Source: Bacillota bacterium (GTDB lineage: Bacteria > Bacillota > Clostridia > Acetivibrionales > DTU013). From it: a DNA stretch of 64,000 bases. Positions 25,437 to 35,436 of this stretch are shown one piece after another. The translations under genes were made by a program, and so were the position numbers. The notes beneath the pieces were generated by a model. The model had not been told where the DNA came from. It worked only from the letters and a program-made list of their open reading frames with translations, and did no database searches. Location: contig JAEYRB010000060.1 in the NCBI GenBank assembly GCA_023409735.1, positions 40,788 to 104,787 of the forward strand, given 5' to 3'. Each line of letters begins with the position of its first letter. Positions within the stretch are counted from its first letter, which is position 1.

Positions 25437-27122
25437 TTATCTAGTTCCGCCGCCAGAACTGCCGCCGATGGAGCCGCCGCCTCCGCCAAAGGAAGCAAAT
25501 CCGCCCCCGCCGGCGCTGCGCTTTTCCTGTTCCCGCTGTTGTTCGGCTATCTTCATATTGCTGTAAAGCAAGTAGTGATAGGAGTAGGCTGTAACCATAC
25601 TTTGGGTGTATTTTGTCAACTCGGAAGAAAGCGTCGGATATAGCTCTTTCATTTGCTCCGCCACCTGATCGGCGATGCCAAATAGCATGGCATAGGTCAG
25701 CAGCTCCCGCCAAATCGGAATTTCCTTAATACCTCGCTCGGCAACCAGTGAAAAATCTGTCAGATACCGTTTGAGCCCCATCAGCTCACCCAGCTCTTGT
25801 TCACCGGCCGGCGTTAGGTCGGCGAGCTTGGCAGGCATATTCCACTGTTTTAAGCATTGCTTTTGACTTAAATAGGCTCTGCCTGCGCTGTCGCATTTCT
25901 GTATGTAGGCACGCAGCAGCTTTTCATTTTGACTTGCAAAGTGTTCCAGCTCTTTTGCCTGTAAGGTGGCATCCGAACCTGCCGCGCCTTCCAATACTGT
26001 ATAAAGGTACTCGTCATACTCGTTCATTTTGTCATGACTACTGCCCATGAGCTTCAGATTGACTGTTTCCTTGATCTTGCCCATAAAACCGACCTGCTGT
26101 GTTTCCACAGGTGACAAGCAACCCAGCTGAATCAGCCGCAGCATTCCTGTGGCGAGAATCGCACCATCCTCACACACATCAAAAATCCTCCCCAATGCAT
26201 AGGTGGCACTTAGTACGCCCTCGTTGGGGATATCCCTGAAATATCCGAACCGCTCTGCTAATCTTTGCCTTTTTTTCTCTGCGCGCTTCTTTTTCATCCT
26301 GCTAATCCAAATAATCAACCCGATGGGAAGTCCAATGGACAGCAACACAATGACAAACGCTATAAATGTAGATACTTCTTCTCCGGTGTTGTCGTAATCA
26401 CTGCCCTCAAAGGCTTTTTCCCTCAAGTCATCAAAACTCCCCGGCTCTTGTCGTGAGGGAGACATAATTTCCTTATCCAGAGAAAGCAGTACTGTCACAT
26501 GGTTCTCTGTGGAGAGCGAGGTGTCTGTGTAGGCAAGGATACTTCCATCTGCAAACTCTACCTTGCCATCAAAGCCAAAGCCCCATACGTCGGCGATCTC
26601 ATCGGTTATAGGTGTGCCGTCCGCCAGCCGGATCTCAACCTTCACATCGGTGGGAGTGGTATTCATTTGATCATTTACGAATCGGAAATTTACGCCGTCC
26701 TTATCGCTGTAGCTGCTTACTACATTATCCAGCTTATATTCAATGGTATATTGGTTTTGTCCATATCGGCTGATGCCGAAGCAGATTTCATACCCACTGT
26801 CTGTAGTATGGATGCCGCATTTCCTTGCCTTTTCTTCAAAACTCCAGTCAATGTTCCATTCCGGCACTGTATCATAAACACCATTTTGGTCAGTGACCTT
26901 TAGCTCACTGATAGTAAGATAATTGGGTGCATTCATTGGTATGTAGCTTTCTGTGCCTTCATCAAACCGGCCTGACCAGCTCTGCACAACGTACATTGAG
27001 CCGTTCTCATAAATGACGGCCTCAATATCTATAGTATCCACCCGATTCGCTGCAAAAGCAGGGAGGGGGAGGGCAAGTAGCAGGACAATGCATAGAATCA
27101 GGCTGATAACTCTTTTTTGCAT
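25437..27122 (-). CDS. DUF2207 membrane protein with Gly-rich tail
   Basis: The ~561-residue protein starts at ATG 27122, four bases after GAGGTG; ATG 27134, which overlaps the lemA stop, is the alternative. It has a signal peptide (LILCIVLLLALPLPAFA), a ~200-residue extracellular DUF2207 region, a transmembrane helix (FIAFVIVLLSIGLPIGLIIW) near residue 250 and a long cytoplasmic part. The tail GGGGFASFGGGGGSIGG is the usual ending of this family. LemA and DUF2207 proteins are commonly encoded together; their biochemical role is not established. Base composition of this operon is visibly more G/C rich than its neighbours. Confidence 0.85.
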   Translation of the reverse strand: MQKRVISLILCIVLLLALPLPAFAANRVDTIDIEAVIYENGSMYVVQSWSGRFDEGTESYIPMNAPNYLTISELKVTDQNGVYDTVPEWNIDWSFEEKARKCGIHTTDSGYEICFGISRYGQNQYTIEYKLDNVVSSYSDKDGVNFRFVNDQMNTTPTDVKVEIRLADGTPITDEIADVWGFGFDGKVEFADGSILAYTDTSLSTENHVTVLLSLDKEIMSPSRQEPGSFDDLREKAFEGSDYDNTGEEVSTFIAFVIVLLSIGLPIGLIIWISRMKKKRAEKKRQRLAERFGYFRDIPNEGVLSATYALGRIFDVCEDGAILATGMLRLIQLGCLSPVETQQVGFMGKIKETVNLKLMGSSHDKMNEYDEYLYTVLEGAAGSDATLQAKELEHFASQNEKLLRAYIQKCDSAGRAYLSQKQCLKQWNMPAKLADLTPAGEQELGELMGLKRYLTDFSLVAERGIKEIPIWRELLTYAMLFGIADQVAEQMKELYPTLSSELTKYTQSMVTAYSYHYLLYSNMKIAEQQREQEKRSAGGGGFASFGGGGGSIGGSSGGGTR

Positions 27123-27130
27123 AGAGCACC

Positions 27131-27685
27131 TCATTTCATGCTTGGCATATTTGCCTTAGCAGCTTGCTCCACAAGATACTCTCTTTGCCGAAAGCCTAGC
27201 ACTCCGGCAACCATGGAGACCGGGAACATTCGGATTTCACGGTTGAGCTTGGTTACGCTGTCGTTGTAAATCAGGCGGCTGGTGCGCACCATGTTTTCAA
27301 AGGTCTGCACTGCGTCCATGGTTTTGATATAATTTTGGTTTGCCTTTAAATCCGGGTATTGCTCCGTTACCATGGCAATCCTGCCCAAGGCTTCGGAAAT
27401 AATACCTTCTTGGCGCAGCACATCATCCGGTGAGGATTTTGCTGTAATCACGCTTCTTCTTGATTTGATCGTCTCAATCAGCGTTTCACTTTCGTGCTTG
27501 GCAAAGCCCTTTGTCAAATCCAAAAGGGCTGTCAGAGCATCGAAGCGACTTGACAGCTGCACTCCAATCTGGCTCATGGCATTATTAATATTCTCATCCA
27601 GGACGATTAGTTTACGCTGGGTAGAGATGATCCATAGGACAATGACTGCGATAATTACGATGATTGTGATTAAAGTTGGTAGCAT
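27131..27685 (-). CDS. lemA: LemA family protein
   Basis: A 184-residue LemA-type protein: one N-terminal membrane helix (LITIIVIIAVIVLWI), then a long helical bundle (LDENINNAMSQIGVQLSSRFDAL) and the C-terminal FPVSMVAGVLGF motif. AGGAGAC precedes the ATG at 27685; a longer frame from 27727 is rejected. It is the first gene of the LemA-DUF2207-SHOCT operon, with its stop overlapping the next possible start. The role is unknown; it is an inner-membrane protein with cytosolic helices. Confidence 0.9.
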   Translation of the reverse strand: MLPTLITIIVIIAVIVLWIISTQRKLIVLDENINNAMSQIGVQLSSRFDALTALLDLTKGFAKHESETLIETIKSRRSVITAKSSPDDVLRQEGIISEALGRIAMVTEQYPDLKANQNYIKTMDAVQTFENMVRTSRLIYNDSVTKLNREIRMFPVSMVAGVLGFRQREYLVEQAAKANMPSMK

Positions 27686-27849
27686 AATAAAGTCTCCTTT
27701 TTTATTTTTATTGGTGCTTAGACTCATATTTTGTCAGTCTGCCTATTTTGCGGCTGCATTTATCTATCCAATATCCGGGCTTCCTGCATTGCGGCAGAAC
27801 ATCTGCCTATTCCTCCTTCATTTCGTATGTGACCTAACGTGGTGGTTTA

Positions 27850-30800
27850 TCACTGTTTTTCAAGAACAAAGCTCTGACTTTTGTCGCTTGCCTTCGCCCA
27901 GAGGATCAGCGCTGTGCCGCGCTTCATTTTGCCTCCGGAAACACCCACATACAGATCGTTTTCGTCTTGGATACAGTAGGTGCCGTTGCTGTTATCCACA
28001 AGCGTGAAGCTGGCAGCGACGGTGCTTTGGACCAGATTGTCGCCCTTTCCGCTAGCGCCTATGGTCTTATTGCTGTGCAAAGCGGTGAGTGTATACCTTC
28101 CGCTCCCTATGGACGTAAGGGTGAATTTTTGGTTGTTTCCACCCGTCTCGCTCCATAGGATGACTGCGGCACCGTTATCCTTGCTGCCTTCATTGATATC
28201 CAAAATGAGGCTTTTGTCTGCTGCGGGCCTTATCTTATAAACACCGTCGTCCAGGATGGTGTGTGCAGACGTGTTAGGGGTGGTGGAGGGGTCCTCATAG
28301 CCCTTGCTCGTATCCAAAGTGGCTGTTCCGGTTGTCGCGTCATAGCCCACATATATGTCGAAAACTTTCATTACATCCCGGAGCTTGAAGTAGTTGTTGC
28401 CGTTGATATTGTAGGCGGTGAATGGTGTTTGTACGCCATTTACAAAGACGGCGGAGGTAGTGAGTGTGGCAGTCTTGCTCCCCGATCCTCCTTTTGTCAT
28501 CTCACCACCCGCCGGGGTGTAGGGGGAACCGGTCTTCAGGTTGATTGCATTACGTGCCTGATCCCAAGTGACTTCGAAGTTTTTTACGGTACCGTTGATC
28601 ATAGCAGCCAGATCACGGAGCTTAATGTAGTTGTTGTTGTTTATCATATAGGAGTCCACCGCTACACTCTTATCATTCACTTCCAGCTTGGTAGGCGGCG
28701 GTGATGCTATGGACGTGGCAGGTGCAGGTGTAGACGGGGTAGGGGCCTCAGGTTTTTTAGGCTCAGCAGGCTTCTTGGTTTCCACACTTACTGTTATTTT
28801 ACAGGTAGCCGACAGATTACCCACCTTTGCGGTGATGGTGGCCGTGCCTGCCTTTTTGCCGGTGACAAGGCCTGTGGCGCTAACGGTGGCAACAGCTGTG
28901 TTGGAGGAACTATAGCTCACCGTACCTCCGGCCCCGGCAGGAATCAGTGCTGCAGTAAGCTGGAGCGTCTTGCCCACCTCCAGTGTGGCGTTAGTTTTGT
29001 CCAGATTGATACCAGTGGGATTAATATTGGATACTGTTATTTTACAGGTAGCCGAAAGATTACCCACCTTTGCGGTGATGGTGGCCGTGCCTGCCTTTTT
29101 GCCGGTGACAAGGCCTGTGGCGCTAACGGTGGCAACAGCTGTGTTGGAGGAACTATAGCTCACCGTACCGATAGCCCCGGCAGGCTTGAGGGTATACTCC
29201 AACTGGGTACTCTGGCCTACCTTAATTCCCGCTTGGGCGGGGGCTAGTGTGATGCCTGTAAGGGTGGGCGGTGCAACGGTCACGACACATTTAGCCGAAA
29301 GGCTTCCCACCTTTGCGGTGATTGTGGCCGTGCCCGCCTTTTTGCCGGTGACCAGGCCTATGTCGTTAACGGTAGCAATCGTAGTGTCGGAGGAGGTATA
29401 TATTACAGTATCTGTAGCTCCGGCAGGGATAAGAGTGGAGGTAAGCTGGATCGTCTTTCCCGACTCGACTTTAGCAACAGTCCTGTTTAGTGTAATACCA
29501 TTTGCGGAGGGCTTCTCCACAGTGACGACGCAGATAGCCGACAGACTACCCACCTTTGCGGCAATGGTAGCGGATCCCTCCTGTCGAGCGGTAATCAGCC
29601 CGGTAGGAGTCACGATGGCTACATTGTTGTTTGAGGAAGTATAGATAATCGTTCCCTGAGCGTCGGCAGGCTCCCGTATGGCGGTGAGCTGGAGCGTTTT
29701 GCCCACCTCCAGCGTGGCGGCGGCCTTGTCCAAGGTAATATTGGCTATATTGGGAGCGGGGGCCGGCAGGGGCTGGGGATAATTGTTGGGATCTGTCTTT
29801 TTTATTGGCTTCAGTGCTTTGCCCAAATCAAACTCCGCCGGCGTTTTGGCGGGAATAAGTCCGCTGTCTGAGGTAATGGAAGCATCCACATTGTTCAGGC
29901 TAAAAAATGTGACAAAATATTGAAAGTATGTGGTGCCTTTTCTATCGTTTATCCTCACGCGGTATACTTCATTTAATCCAATATTTATGTGCTTCGGCTT
30001 AAAAACAATACAGTTTCTTTGCCCCATACCGGTAGTATAGGGATAGACAACTCCGTCGTAAAATTCGAAGCCGCTTTGGCCGCTAAAGCTCCACTCTTCG
30101 CCGTCATTGAGCCGAGTCAGGTTGATAGATACATCCTCTTTGGGGAGAGACAGTTTTTTGTCAAAGGAAATGCTCCAGGAATAATCGCTGTTAAAGTATT
30201 CGATGGGCATATTTTGCGCAGGCCATGCAACACCATCATATGTGGCGGAGGAATTTTTATTATCGATAGAATACATCGCGCTATATTTATCAACTCTGCC
30301 AAATCCTGTCTGACTCATTTTAGGGTTTAGCACCCATCTTCTATGTCCCACATGTGTAGGATTGTCTCCATCACTATCTGCCATCCAACCGCTAATAACT
30401 ACATCTTGCATGGTAGAAAAACCTATAGCGAGATTACCATTAGCAGCACCTTTGCTTCCCGATTTGTAAATGGCTTCATCCATATCGGCTGGCTTGGTGG
30501 GGAAATGAGTCATCTCGTTGTTAACAGCCATAACCAGCGCTGCGTCTTGAGAGTATTGTATGTAGTCGTCATTCAAATTCACATTATAATCTATGCCAGC
30601 AATATACCGCATGAAATTCACAGCGTTCAGTGCCTCTGCCTGGACAGTATGGGGTAGCTTTCCGGCTGCGTAGGGTACCGCCAAGGATGGCATTTGTTCA
30701 TAAGAGCCCTGCACAGGACGATCAAGCCCCAGCTTTCTCCACATGGAGACAATTTGCTCTCTTGTGGGACTGTTAACTGTTATATTTTTGATTGCCTTGT

Positions 30801-31320
30801 CTTCAGGGAGAATAGGATCCTGTTCGCCGGGCATGTTTTCTGTTTCACCCAGCCACACATATCCGGTTGTTACCTTGGGCGTATCCCAGGTTTTTGCCCT
30901 TACCAACACGCCATTCTCTACACGAAACATGATATACACATTTATATCTTTAGGGTATGCTCGCTCTCCGGTCAGCTCGTTGATGCTGTACACCACTGGC
31001 CTCAAGTAGCTTGCTAACTGCCCATAACCTCCGCTGTGTACCTCTGCACCATAAATTATGTCATTGTGCTTCTCTCTGAATTCTTGAATCCTTACTTTCA
31101 GGGATGATGTTGTGGGGCAGCCCTTCAGGTAGATAACACCGTTAAAAGTTTCTTTGTTCTGCATCATCTTGAAAAAATGACCGGCACTATCTAACTCAAC
31201 ATAGTTGGGGTCGTTGGGGAACAAAGATGTTTCGGCCCCGCTTGCTGTACCCGGCAGCAAGAAAAGCATCATAACCAGGGCCATTGCCAGGGATAACCCT
31301 CGTTTCTTGATGGAATACAT
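27850..31320 (-). CDS. Large secreted CAP/Big2/copper-amine-oxidase-like/ricin protein
   Basis: This 1156-residue secreted protein is modular. It has a signal peptide (LAMALVMMLFLLPGTASG), an N-terminal region to ~210, a CAP/SCP domain (~220-350, with AEALNAVNFMRYIAG and HVGHRRWVLNP), four Big2 immunoglobulin-like repeats (~527-845), a Pro-rich linker and a copper-amine-oxidase-N-like stalk (~880-1010, YIKLRDLAAMINGT and YFKLRDVMKVF). A C-terminal ricin-type beta-trefoil follows (~1020-1156, with repeated ILW). Carbohydrate or cell-surface binding is likely. No LPXTG or SLH anchor is seen. It is divergent from the LytTR two-component system at 31519, which may control it. Two of the Big2 repeats are almost identical in DNA. 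Confidence 0.87.
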   Translation of the reverse strand: MYSIKKRGLSLAMALVMMLFLLPGTASGAETSLFPNDPNYVELDSAGHFFKMMQNKETFNGVIYLKGCPTTSSLKVRIQEFREKHNDIIYGAEVHSGGYGQLASYLRPVVYSINELTGERAYPKDINVYIMFRVENGVLVRAKTWDTPKVTTGYVWLGETENMPGEQDPILPEDKAIKNITVNSPTREQIVSMWRKLGLDRPVQGSYEQMPSLAVPYAAGKLPHTVQAEALNAVNFMRYIAGIDYNVNLNDDYIQYSQDAALVMAVNNEMTHFPTKPADMDEAIYKSGSKGAANGNLAIGFSTMQDVVISGWMADSDGDNPTHVGHRRWVLNPKMSQTGFGRVDKYSAMYSIDNKNSSATYDGVAWPAQNMPIEYFNSDYSWSISFDKKLSLPKEDVSINLTRLNDGEEWSFSGQSGFEFYDGVVYPYTTGMGQRNCIVFKPKHINIGLNEVYRVRINDRKGTTYFQYFVTFFSLNNVDASITSDSGLIPAKTPAEFDLGKALKPIKKTDPNNYPQPLPAPAPNIANITLDKAAATLEVGKTLQLTAIREPADAQGTIIYTSSNNNVAIVTPTGLITARQEGSATIAAKVGSLSAICVVTVEKPSANGITLNRTVAKVESGKTIQLTSTLIPAGATDTVIYTSSDTTIATVNDIGLVTGKKAGTATITAKVGSLSAKCVVTVAPPTLTGITLAPAQAGIKVGQSTQLEYTLKPAGAIGTVSYSSSNTAVATVSATGLVTGKKAGTATITAKVGNLSATCKITVSNINPTGINLDKTNATLEVGKTLQLTAALIPAGAGGTVSYSSSNTAVATVSATGLVTGKKAGTATITAKVGNLSATCKITVSVETKKPAEPKKPEAPTPSTPAPATSIASPPPTKLEVNDKSVAVDSYMINNNNYIKLRDLAAMINGTVKNFEVTWDQARNAINLKTGSPYTPAGGEMTKGGSGSKTATLTTSAVFVNGVQTPFTAYNINGNNYFKLRDVMKVFDIYVGYDATTGTATLDTSKGYEDPSTTPNTSAHTILDDGVYKIRPAADKSLILDINEGSKDNGAAVILWSETGGNNQKFTLTSIGSGRYTLTALHSNKTIGASGKGDNLVQSTVAASFTLVDNSNGTYCIQDENDLYVGVSGGKMKRGTALILWAKASDKSQSFVLEKQ
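28790..28926 (-). repeat. Duplicated Big2 segment, copy A
   Basis: This 137-base segment inside the CAP/Big2 gene matches 29033-29169 with a single base difference (C/A). It encodes the fourth Big2 repeat core. Such identity implies a recent duplication or gene conversion. Confidence 0.85.
29033..29169 (-). repeat. Duplicated Big2 segment, copy B
   Basis: Partner of 28790-28926, at a 243-base spacing (81 codons, one Big2 domain). It encodes the third Big2 repeat core. Confidence 0.85.
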
Positions 31321-31518
31321 GAAGTACCTCCTTGTTTGATCATTGTTGTTTGAACAAGATGAAATCTCTTGATTACATGTTCTAATTTATCAAATATTTC
31401 ATTTCAAAAACCATCTGATGCATGAAATATGTTTTTTTCGACATGAATCATAGTTTCTAGAATTAATTTTTTATGGTAAACTTATCTTAGAAAAATATAA
31501 TCATACAGAAATGGAATA

Positions 31519-32250
31519 ATGTTTATGCTGCAGATAGCAGTTTGTGATGATAATATTGACGAGCTATCCAATATGGTACAGATCATAAACCTATATAGAG
31601 TATCAAAAAATTTAAACTGCAAATATGTCGCTTTTTCAAATGGATTTGAGCTGGTATCGGCTTTGGAAAAAGGAAAGCGGTTTGATATATACTGTCTGGA
31701 TATTATTATGCCGGGTTTTATGGGCATTGACGTAGCAAAGGAAATCCGTGGTTTTGACAAAACCGCGCCAATTTTATTCTTTACATCATCGCCCGAATTT
31801 GCCTTGGAAAGCTATTCGGTAAAGGCAATTAACTATGTATTAAAACCAATCTCGAAAGAAAAACTGTTCTTCACCTTTGACGAACTGTTGGAGCAGATAA
31901 AAACGGAAAAGGATGAGGATGCAGTTATTGTAAAGAGTAATGAGGGTATTCAAAAAATAATGATTTCCAATTTGGTTTTTGCCGAGGTCATCGGCAGAAA
32001 TGTATTGTATCACCTGCGCTCAGGCAAGGTAATCGAATGTACGGAGTCTTTTTCCTCTGTCAGCGATAATCTTCTTAAGTATGGGTGCTTTATCAAACCA
32101 CACCGCTCCTATCTTGTGAATATGCAGTATGTGGATACCATTGAAAATCATCAGATGACCTTACAGATCTTTTCCTCTATTCCTGTTGCACAGGGCAAGG
32201 CTCGTGAGATTAAACAGCAATATCTGAATTACCAAATGGAAGGGGAGTAA
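31519..32250 (+). CDS. LytTR-family response regulator
   Basis: A 243-residue response regulator. The receiver domain has the phospho-acceptor D61 (in YCLDIIMPG), an acidic pair DDN at 10-12 and the lysine of VLKPISK near residue 115. The C-terminal ~100 residues form a LytTR DNA-binding domain (IVKSNEGIQKIMISNLVFAE and FIKPHRSYLVNM). It is followed by a GHKL kinase, making an AgrA/AgrC-like pair. It is transcribed divergently from the large CAP/Big2 protein gene, a likely target. ATG 31525 is a second possible start. Confidence 0.93.
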   Translation: MFMLQIAVCDDNIDELSNMVQIINLYRVSKNLNCKYVAFSNGFELVSALEKGKRFDIYCLDIIMPGFMGIDVAKEIRGFDKTAPILFFTSSPEFALESYSVKAINYVLKPISKEKLFFTFDELLEQIKTEKDEDAVIVKSNEGIQKIMISNLVFAEVIGRNVLYHLRSGKVIECTESFSSVSDNLLKYGCFIKPHRSYLVNMQYVDTIENHQMTLQIFSSIPVAQGKAREIKQQYLNYQMEGE

Positions 32251-32254
32251 GTTA

Positions 32255-32362
32255 ATGGATGAGTTGAATATGCAGGTGCTCATGAACACCTTATCCACTA
32301 ATTATTTATACTGGTACCGTTACAAGGGGGGGACAAAAAAAAATGATAGCGACTGTCATTGA
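32255..32362 (+). CDS. 35-residue ORF between response regulator and kinase
   Basis: An ATG at 32255, behind AAGGGGAG with 8-base spacing, opens MDELNMQVLMNTLSTNYLYW and a Lys/Gly/Asp-rich tail. It overlaps the kinase start by 20 bases. It has no signal peptide and no AgrD-like hydrophobic-then-cysteine layout, although one Cys sits second from the end. It may be a real small peptide, or simply couple translation to the kinase, whose own start follows GGGGGG. No AgrB-like processing gene is present. Confidence 0.35.
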   Translation: MDELNMQVLMNTLSTNYLYWYRYKGGTKKNDSDCH

Positions 32363-33614
32363 ATTCTCTCGTTATTTTATTGCCTTGTTGTTCGGTGCGG
32401 CGGTTGCAGTCAGTTTTGCCGGAATGGCGCATACACGGAAAAATTATCTGGTTCTTGGGTTCTTTACAGTCATTTTATTTATTTTACAACTAGTATGCTT
32501 GATGTTCTGGGGTATGAATATAACCATGAAAATATATCCAATACTTTCTCATTTACCTGTTACTATTTTTATTTTACTTTACTTAAAGCGTTCATGGCTG
32601 ATTTCATTAACCAGTATGTTTGTCTCTTTCCTGTGCTGCCAGCCTCCCCGCTGGATCGGTGCAGTTGCAGGCGGAGTTTTCGGCAGTGCTTCCATGGACC
32701 ATGTTGGTTATATTGTGACTTCGTTTCTGATGTACTGGTTTTTGCAAAAATATGCGGCGAAATCGGTTCGGCATCTGATGGAACGCTCTGTTAAGTCCTG
32801 CCTGTTGTTTGGTGCCATGCCGGCTTTCTACTATCTTTTCGATTTTGCCGCCGTTGTTTACACCGATTTCATGTACAGTGGGACACGTGCAGCTGTACAA
32901 TTTATGCCATTTGCAGCATCAACATTCTATTTTGTATTTGTCCTCCTGTACTATGGTGAAACGCAAAAACAAGTGAGTCTTCAAAGAGAGCGAGATAGGC
33001 TGGATACACAGCTTAGGCAGGCGCAAATAGAGTTTATTTCTTTGCGGCAGATGCAGCAGAATGCCGCGTCCTACCGGCACGATATGCGCCATCATTTCGC
33101 TCTTTTACAGGGGCTTGCATCCAAGGGATACATGGAGGAAATCAAAGAGTATCTACGGACTGCGCAGTCTGATATCGACGCCATCACGCCCATGCGCTTT
33201 TGCGAAAACGAAACCGTCAATCTGATTTTGTCTACTTTTGTAACCAGAGCAAAACAATCGGGGATTCTAATGACGATTGATGCGAAGCTGCCTGACTCAC
33301 TTCCCTTCAGTGACACCGAGCTTTGTTCTCTATTATCAAACGCTTTGGAAAACGCCATAAAAGCTTCGGAGCATATACCTGAAATTGAAAAGCGAATCGT
33401 CCGGCTGCGTGTATATTCCAAGAATAACAAACTGTGTATTGACATTCGCAACAGCTATCAACATGAGCCGATCTTTCATCAGGGCCTGCCTGTATCAAAA
33501 GAGCAGGGGCATGGTTTTGGTACAAAAAGTATAGCTCATATTGTAGAAAAGCATGGCGGTGTATACCAGTTTTTGGCTAAAGACGGCTGGTTTATATTTC
33601 AGGCTACTACATAG
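32343..33614 (+). CDS. GHKL sensor histidine kinase partner of the LytTR regulator
   Basis: A 423-residue kinase. Six or so membrane segments lie within residues 1-205. A coiled linker leads to the phospho-acceptor H246 in YRHDMRHHF. The ATPase domain has LLSNALENAIKA (N box) and GHGFGTKSI (G box). A GGGGGG stretch precedes the ATG. It pairs with the LytTR regulator immediately upstream, and the signal is unknown. Confidence 0.9.
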   Translation: MIATVIEFSRYFIALLFGAAVAVSFAGMAHTRKNYLVLGFFTVILFILQLVCLMFWGMNITMKIYPILSHLPVTIFILLYLKRSWLISLTSMFVSFLCCQPPRWIGAVAGGVFGSASMDHVGYIVTSFLMYWFLQKYAAKSVRHLMERSVKSCLLFGAMPAFYYLFDFAAVVYTDFMYSGTRAAVQFMPFAASTFYFVFVLLYYGETQKQVSLQRERDRLDTQLRQAQIEFISLRQMQQNAASYRHDMRHHFALLQGLASKGYMEEIKEYLRTAQSDIDAITPMRFCENETVNLILSTFVTRAKQSGILMTIDAKLPDSLPFSDTELCSLLSNALENAIKASEHIPEIEKRIVRLRVYSKNNKLCIDIRNSYQHEPIFHQGLPVSKEQGHGFGTKSIAHIVEKHGGVYQFLAKDGWFIFQATT

Positions 33615-34050
33615 AAGGTTGTTCTTTTTCTATAAAGCTTTCGAGCACGCATTTTTATTCTACTGTGTCTGCAAGCTGGTTTTACATTCTGATATGTTAT
33701 TTGGCAACAGCTACTAATAATCTATACTTATATAATGATAACATTTCAATGTAACAGTCCTAGTAATATTATTAGAGCCCCTGCTTATGTCGGGACCGTA
33801 ATTAAAGCTCGTTATTTAATATTATGATTTAGCATTATCTGTAAACTACGTTAACTGTTTAATTTACTACTTTGCTACAGTTTTACTAGAGTTTATGCGG
33901 TGAATTGATTTTGAATATCATTAGTGATAGAATACTCAGGTATATAAAAAAGTGAATTTTGTCAATTAGCAATAATAGAAATGGTTACATATCGCAGTTA
34001 CTTGTGTGTGCATCCTATCAGGATTGTTAATGCTTAAGGGTGAGAAAACA
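33615..34050. other. Intergenic region without a recognised gene
   Basis: These 436 bases between the kinase and the MATE exporter are A/T rich. Several TATAAT-like boxes occur (for example near 33733), but no gene, RNA motif or clear hairpin was found. Confidence 0.5.
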
Positions 34051-35436
34051 TTGAAGAAATCAAAATATGAAATAGATATGTGCAGCGGCCCGCTGCTTTC
34101 AAAAATAATTATATTCACGCTTCCACTGTTGCTTTCGAGTAATTTGCAGCTGTTATATAATGCTGCAGATGTAATTGTTGTAGGCCGCTATGCAGGGAAA
34201 GCGTCACTTGCAGCTGTAGGCTCAACAGGTTCACTGACAAACCTGATCGTCAGCCTGTTTATAGGCTTGTCAATAGGGGCAAGTGTGGCTGTGGCGCAGA
34301 ATTATGGTGCAAATAAATGGAAGGATGTCAGTGAGGTCGTACATACTTCTATGCTCATCAGCATTATCAGCGGCATAGCGGTTGGTTTGGTTGGAGTTAT
34401 TATGGCAAGGACGTTTCTTATAGCAATGGATACTCCTGCGGATGTTATTGATAAAGCAACGTTATATATGCGTATATATTTTGCCGGAATGCCGGCATCT
34501 ATGGTGTACAATTTCGGCAGCTCAATACTGCGTGCCGTTGGGGATACTAAAAGACCTCTGATTTTCTTAACAATATCAGGAATAATAAATGTTATTCTTA
34601 ATCTTATTTTTGTAATAGCTTTTGATATGGATGTTGCAGGTGTTGCAATAGCTACTGTGATATCTCAGGTGGTTTCGGCAGTCCTTGTTGTAATATGCCT
34701 TATGAGGTTTGATGGTGCTTGCAGACTCAGATTAAGAGACTTAAAGCTTCATAAGGATAAACTGATACAGCTTGTAAGGATTGGATTGCCGGCAGGTATA
34801 CAAAGCTCATTGTTTTCTATCTCCAATGTTTTAGTGCAATCATCTGTTAATTCATTCGGATCAGTAGTTATTATGGCCGGAAATTCAGCGGCAGCAAATA
34901 TTGAAGGCTTTATATGGGTTTCTATGAATTCTCTTCACCAGGCAGCCTTGACGTTTGTAGGGCAGAATGTAGGTGCAAGGCAATATGAGCGAGTAAAGCG
35001 TGTTACGGGTTTATGTGTTTCTCTTGTTGTAGTAGTTGGGGTAGTTCTTGGTGGTTTGGCACTTCTATTCGGTAAAGAGCTGCTTGGAATATATGCACCC
35101 GGTGAGGAAGATGTCATTGGGTATGGTATGATAAGGCTTACTATCATTGCCGGTACATATTGGACATGTGGAATCATGGATGTCCTTGTTGGAGTACTCA
35201 GGGGTATGGGAACATCATTTGTACCCATGGTCGTATCGGTAATAGGTGTATGCGGTGGGAGGATAATGTGGATACTTACAGTGTTCAGGGCTTATATGGA
35301 ATTGAAAGTCCTGTATATTTCATACCCGATATCATGGGTCATAACAGCAATCATTCTATTATTATGTGTCTTTGTAGTTTATAAGAAGATGGTTAAAAAA
35401 GGTTCATTTGCAAGCACTGAAGCTATCAGTGTATGA
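34051..35436 (+). CDS. MATE family multidrug/metabolite exporter
   Basis: A 461-residue exporter with twelve predicted membrane helices in two related halves. It begins LKKSKYEIDMCSGPLLSKIIIF, with NAADVIVVGRYAG as the first-half signature. TTG 34051 is the chosen start because AGGGTGAG lies just upstream; a frame from 34006 would extend into poor sequence. It likely uses a Na+ or H+ gradient to expel a cationic compound. No regulator is adjacent. Confidence 0.88.
   Translation: MKKSKYEIDMCSGPLLSKIIIFTLPLLLSSNLQLLYNAADVIVVGRYAGKASLAAVGSTGSLTNLIVSLFIGLSIGASVAVAQNYGANKWKDVSEVVHTSMLISIISGIAVGLVGVIMARTFLIAMDTPADVIDKATLYMRIYFAGMPASMVYNFGSSILRAVGDTKRPLIFLTISGIINVILNLIFVIAFDMDVAGVAIATVISQVVSAVLVVICLMRFDGACRLRLRDLKLHKDKLIQLVRIGLPAGIQSSLFSISNVLVQSSVNSFGSVVIMAGNSAAANIEGFIWVSMNSLHQAALTFVGQNVGARQYERVKRVTGLCVSLVVVVGVVLGGLALLFGKELLGIYAPGEEDVIGYGMIRLTIIAGTYWTCGIMDVLVGVLRGMGTSFVPMVVSVIGVCGGRIMWILTVFRAYMELKVLYISYPISWVITAIILLLCVFVVYKKMVKKGSFASTEAISV

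Noticed and set aside
31321..31518. LytTR binding repeats between the CAP/Big2 gene and the response regulator
   Set aside because: I looked for paired 9-base LytTR direct repeats and found only vague ATGAAAT phrases, which is not enough to call an operator.
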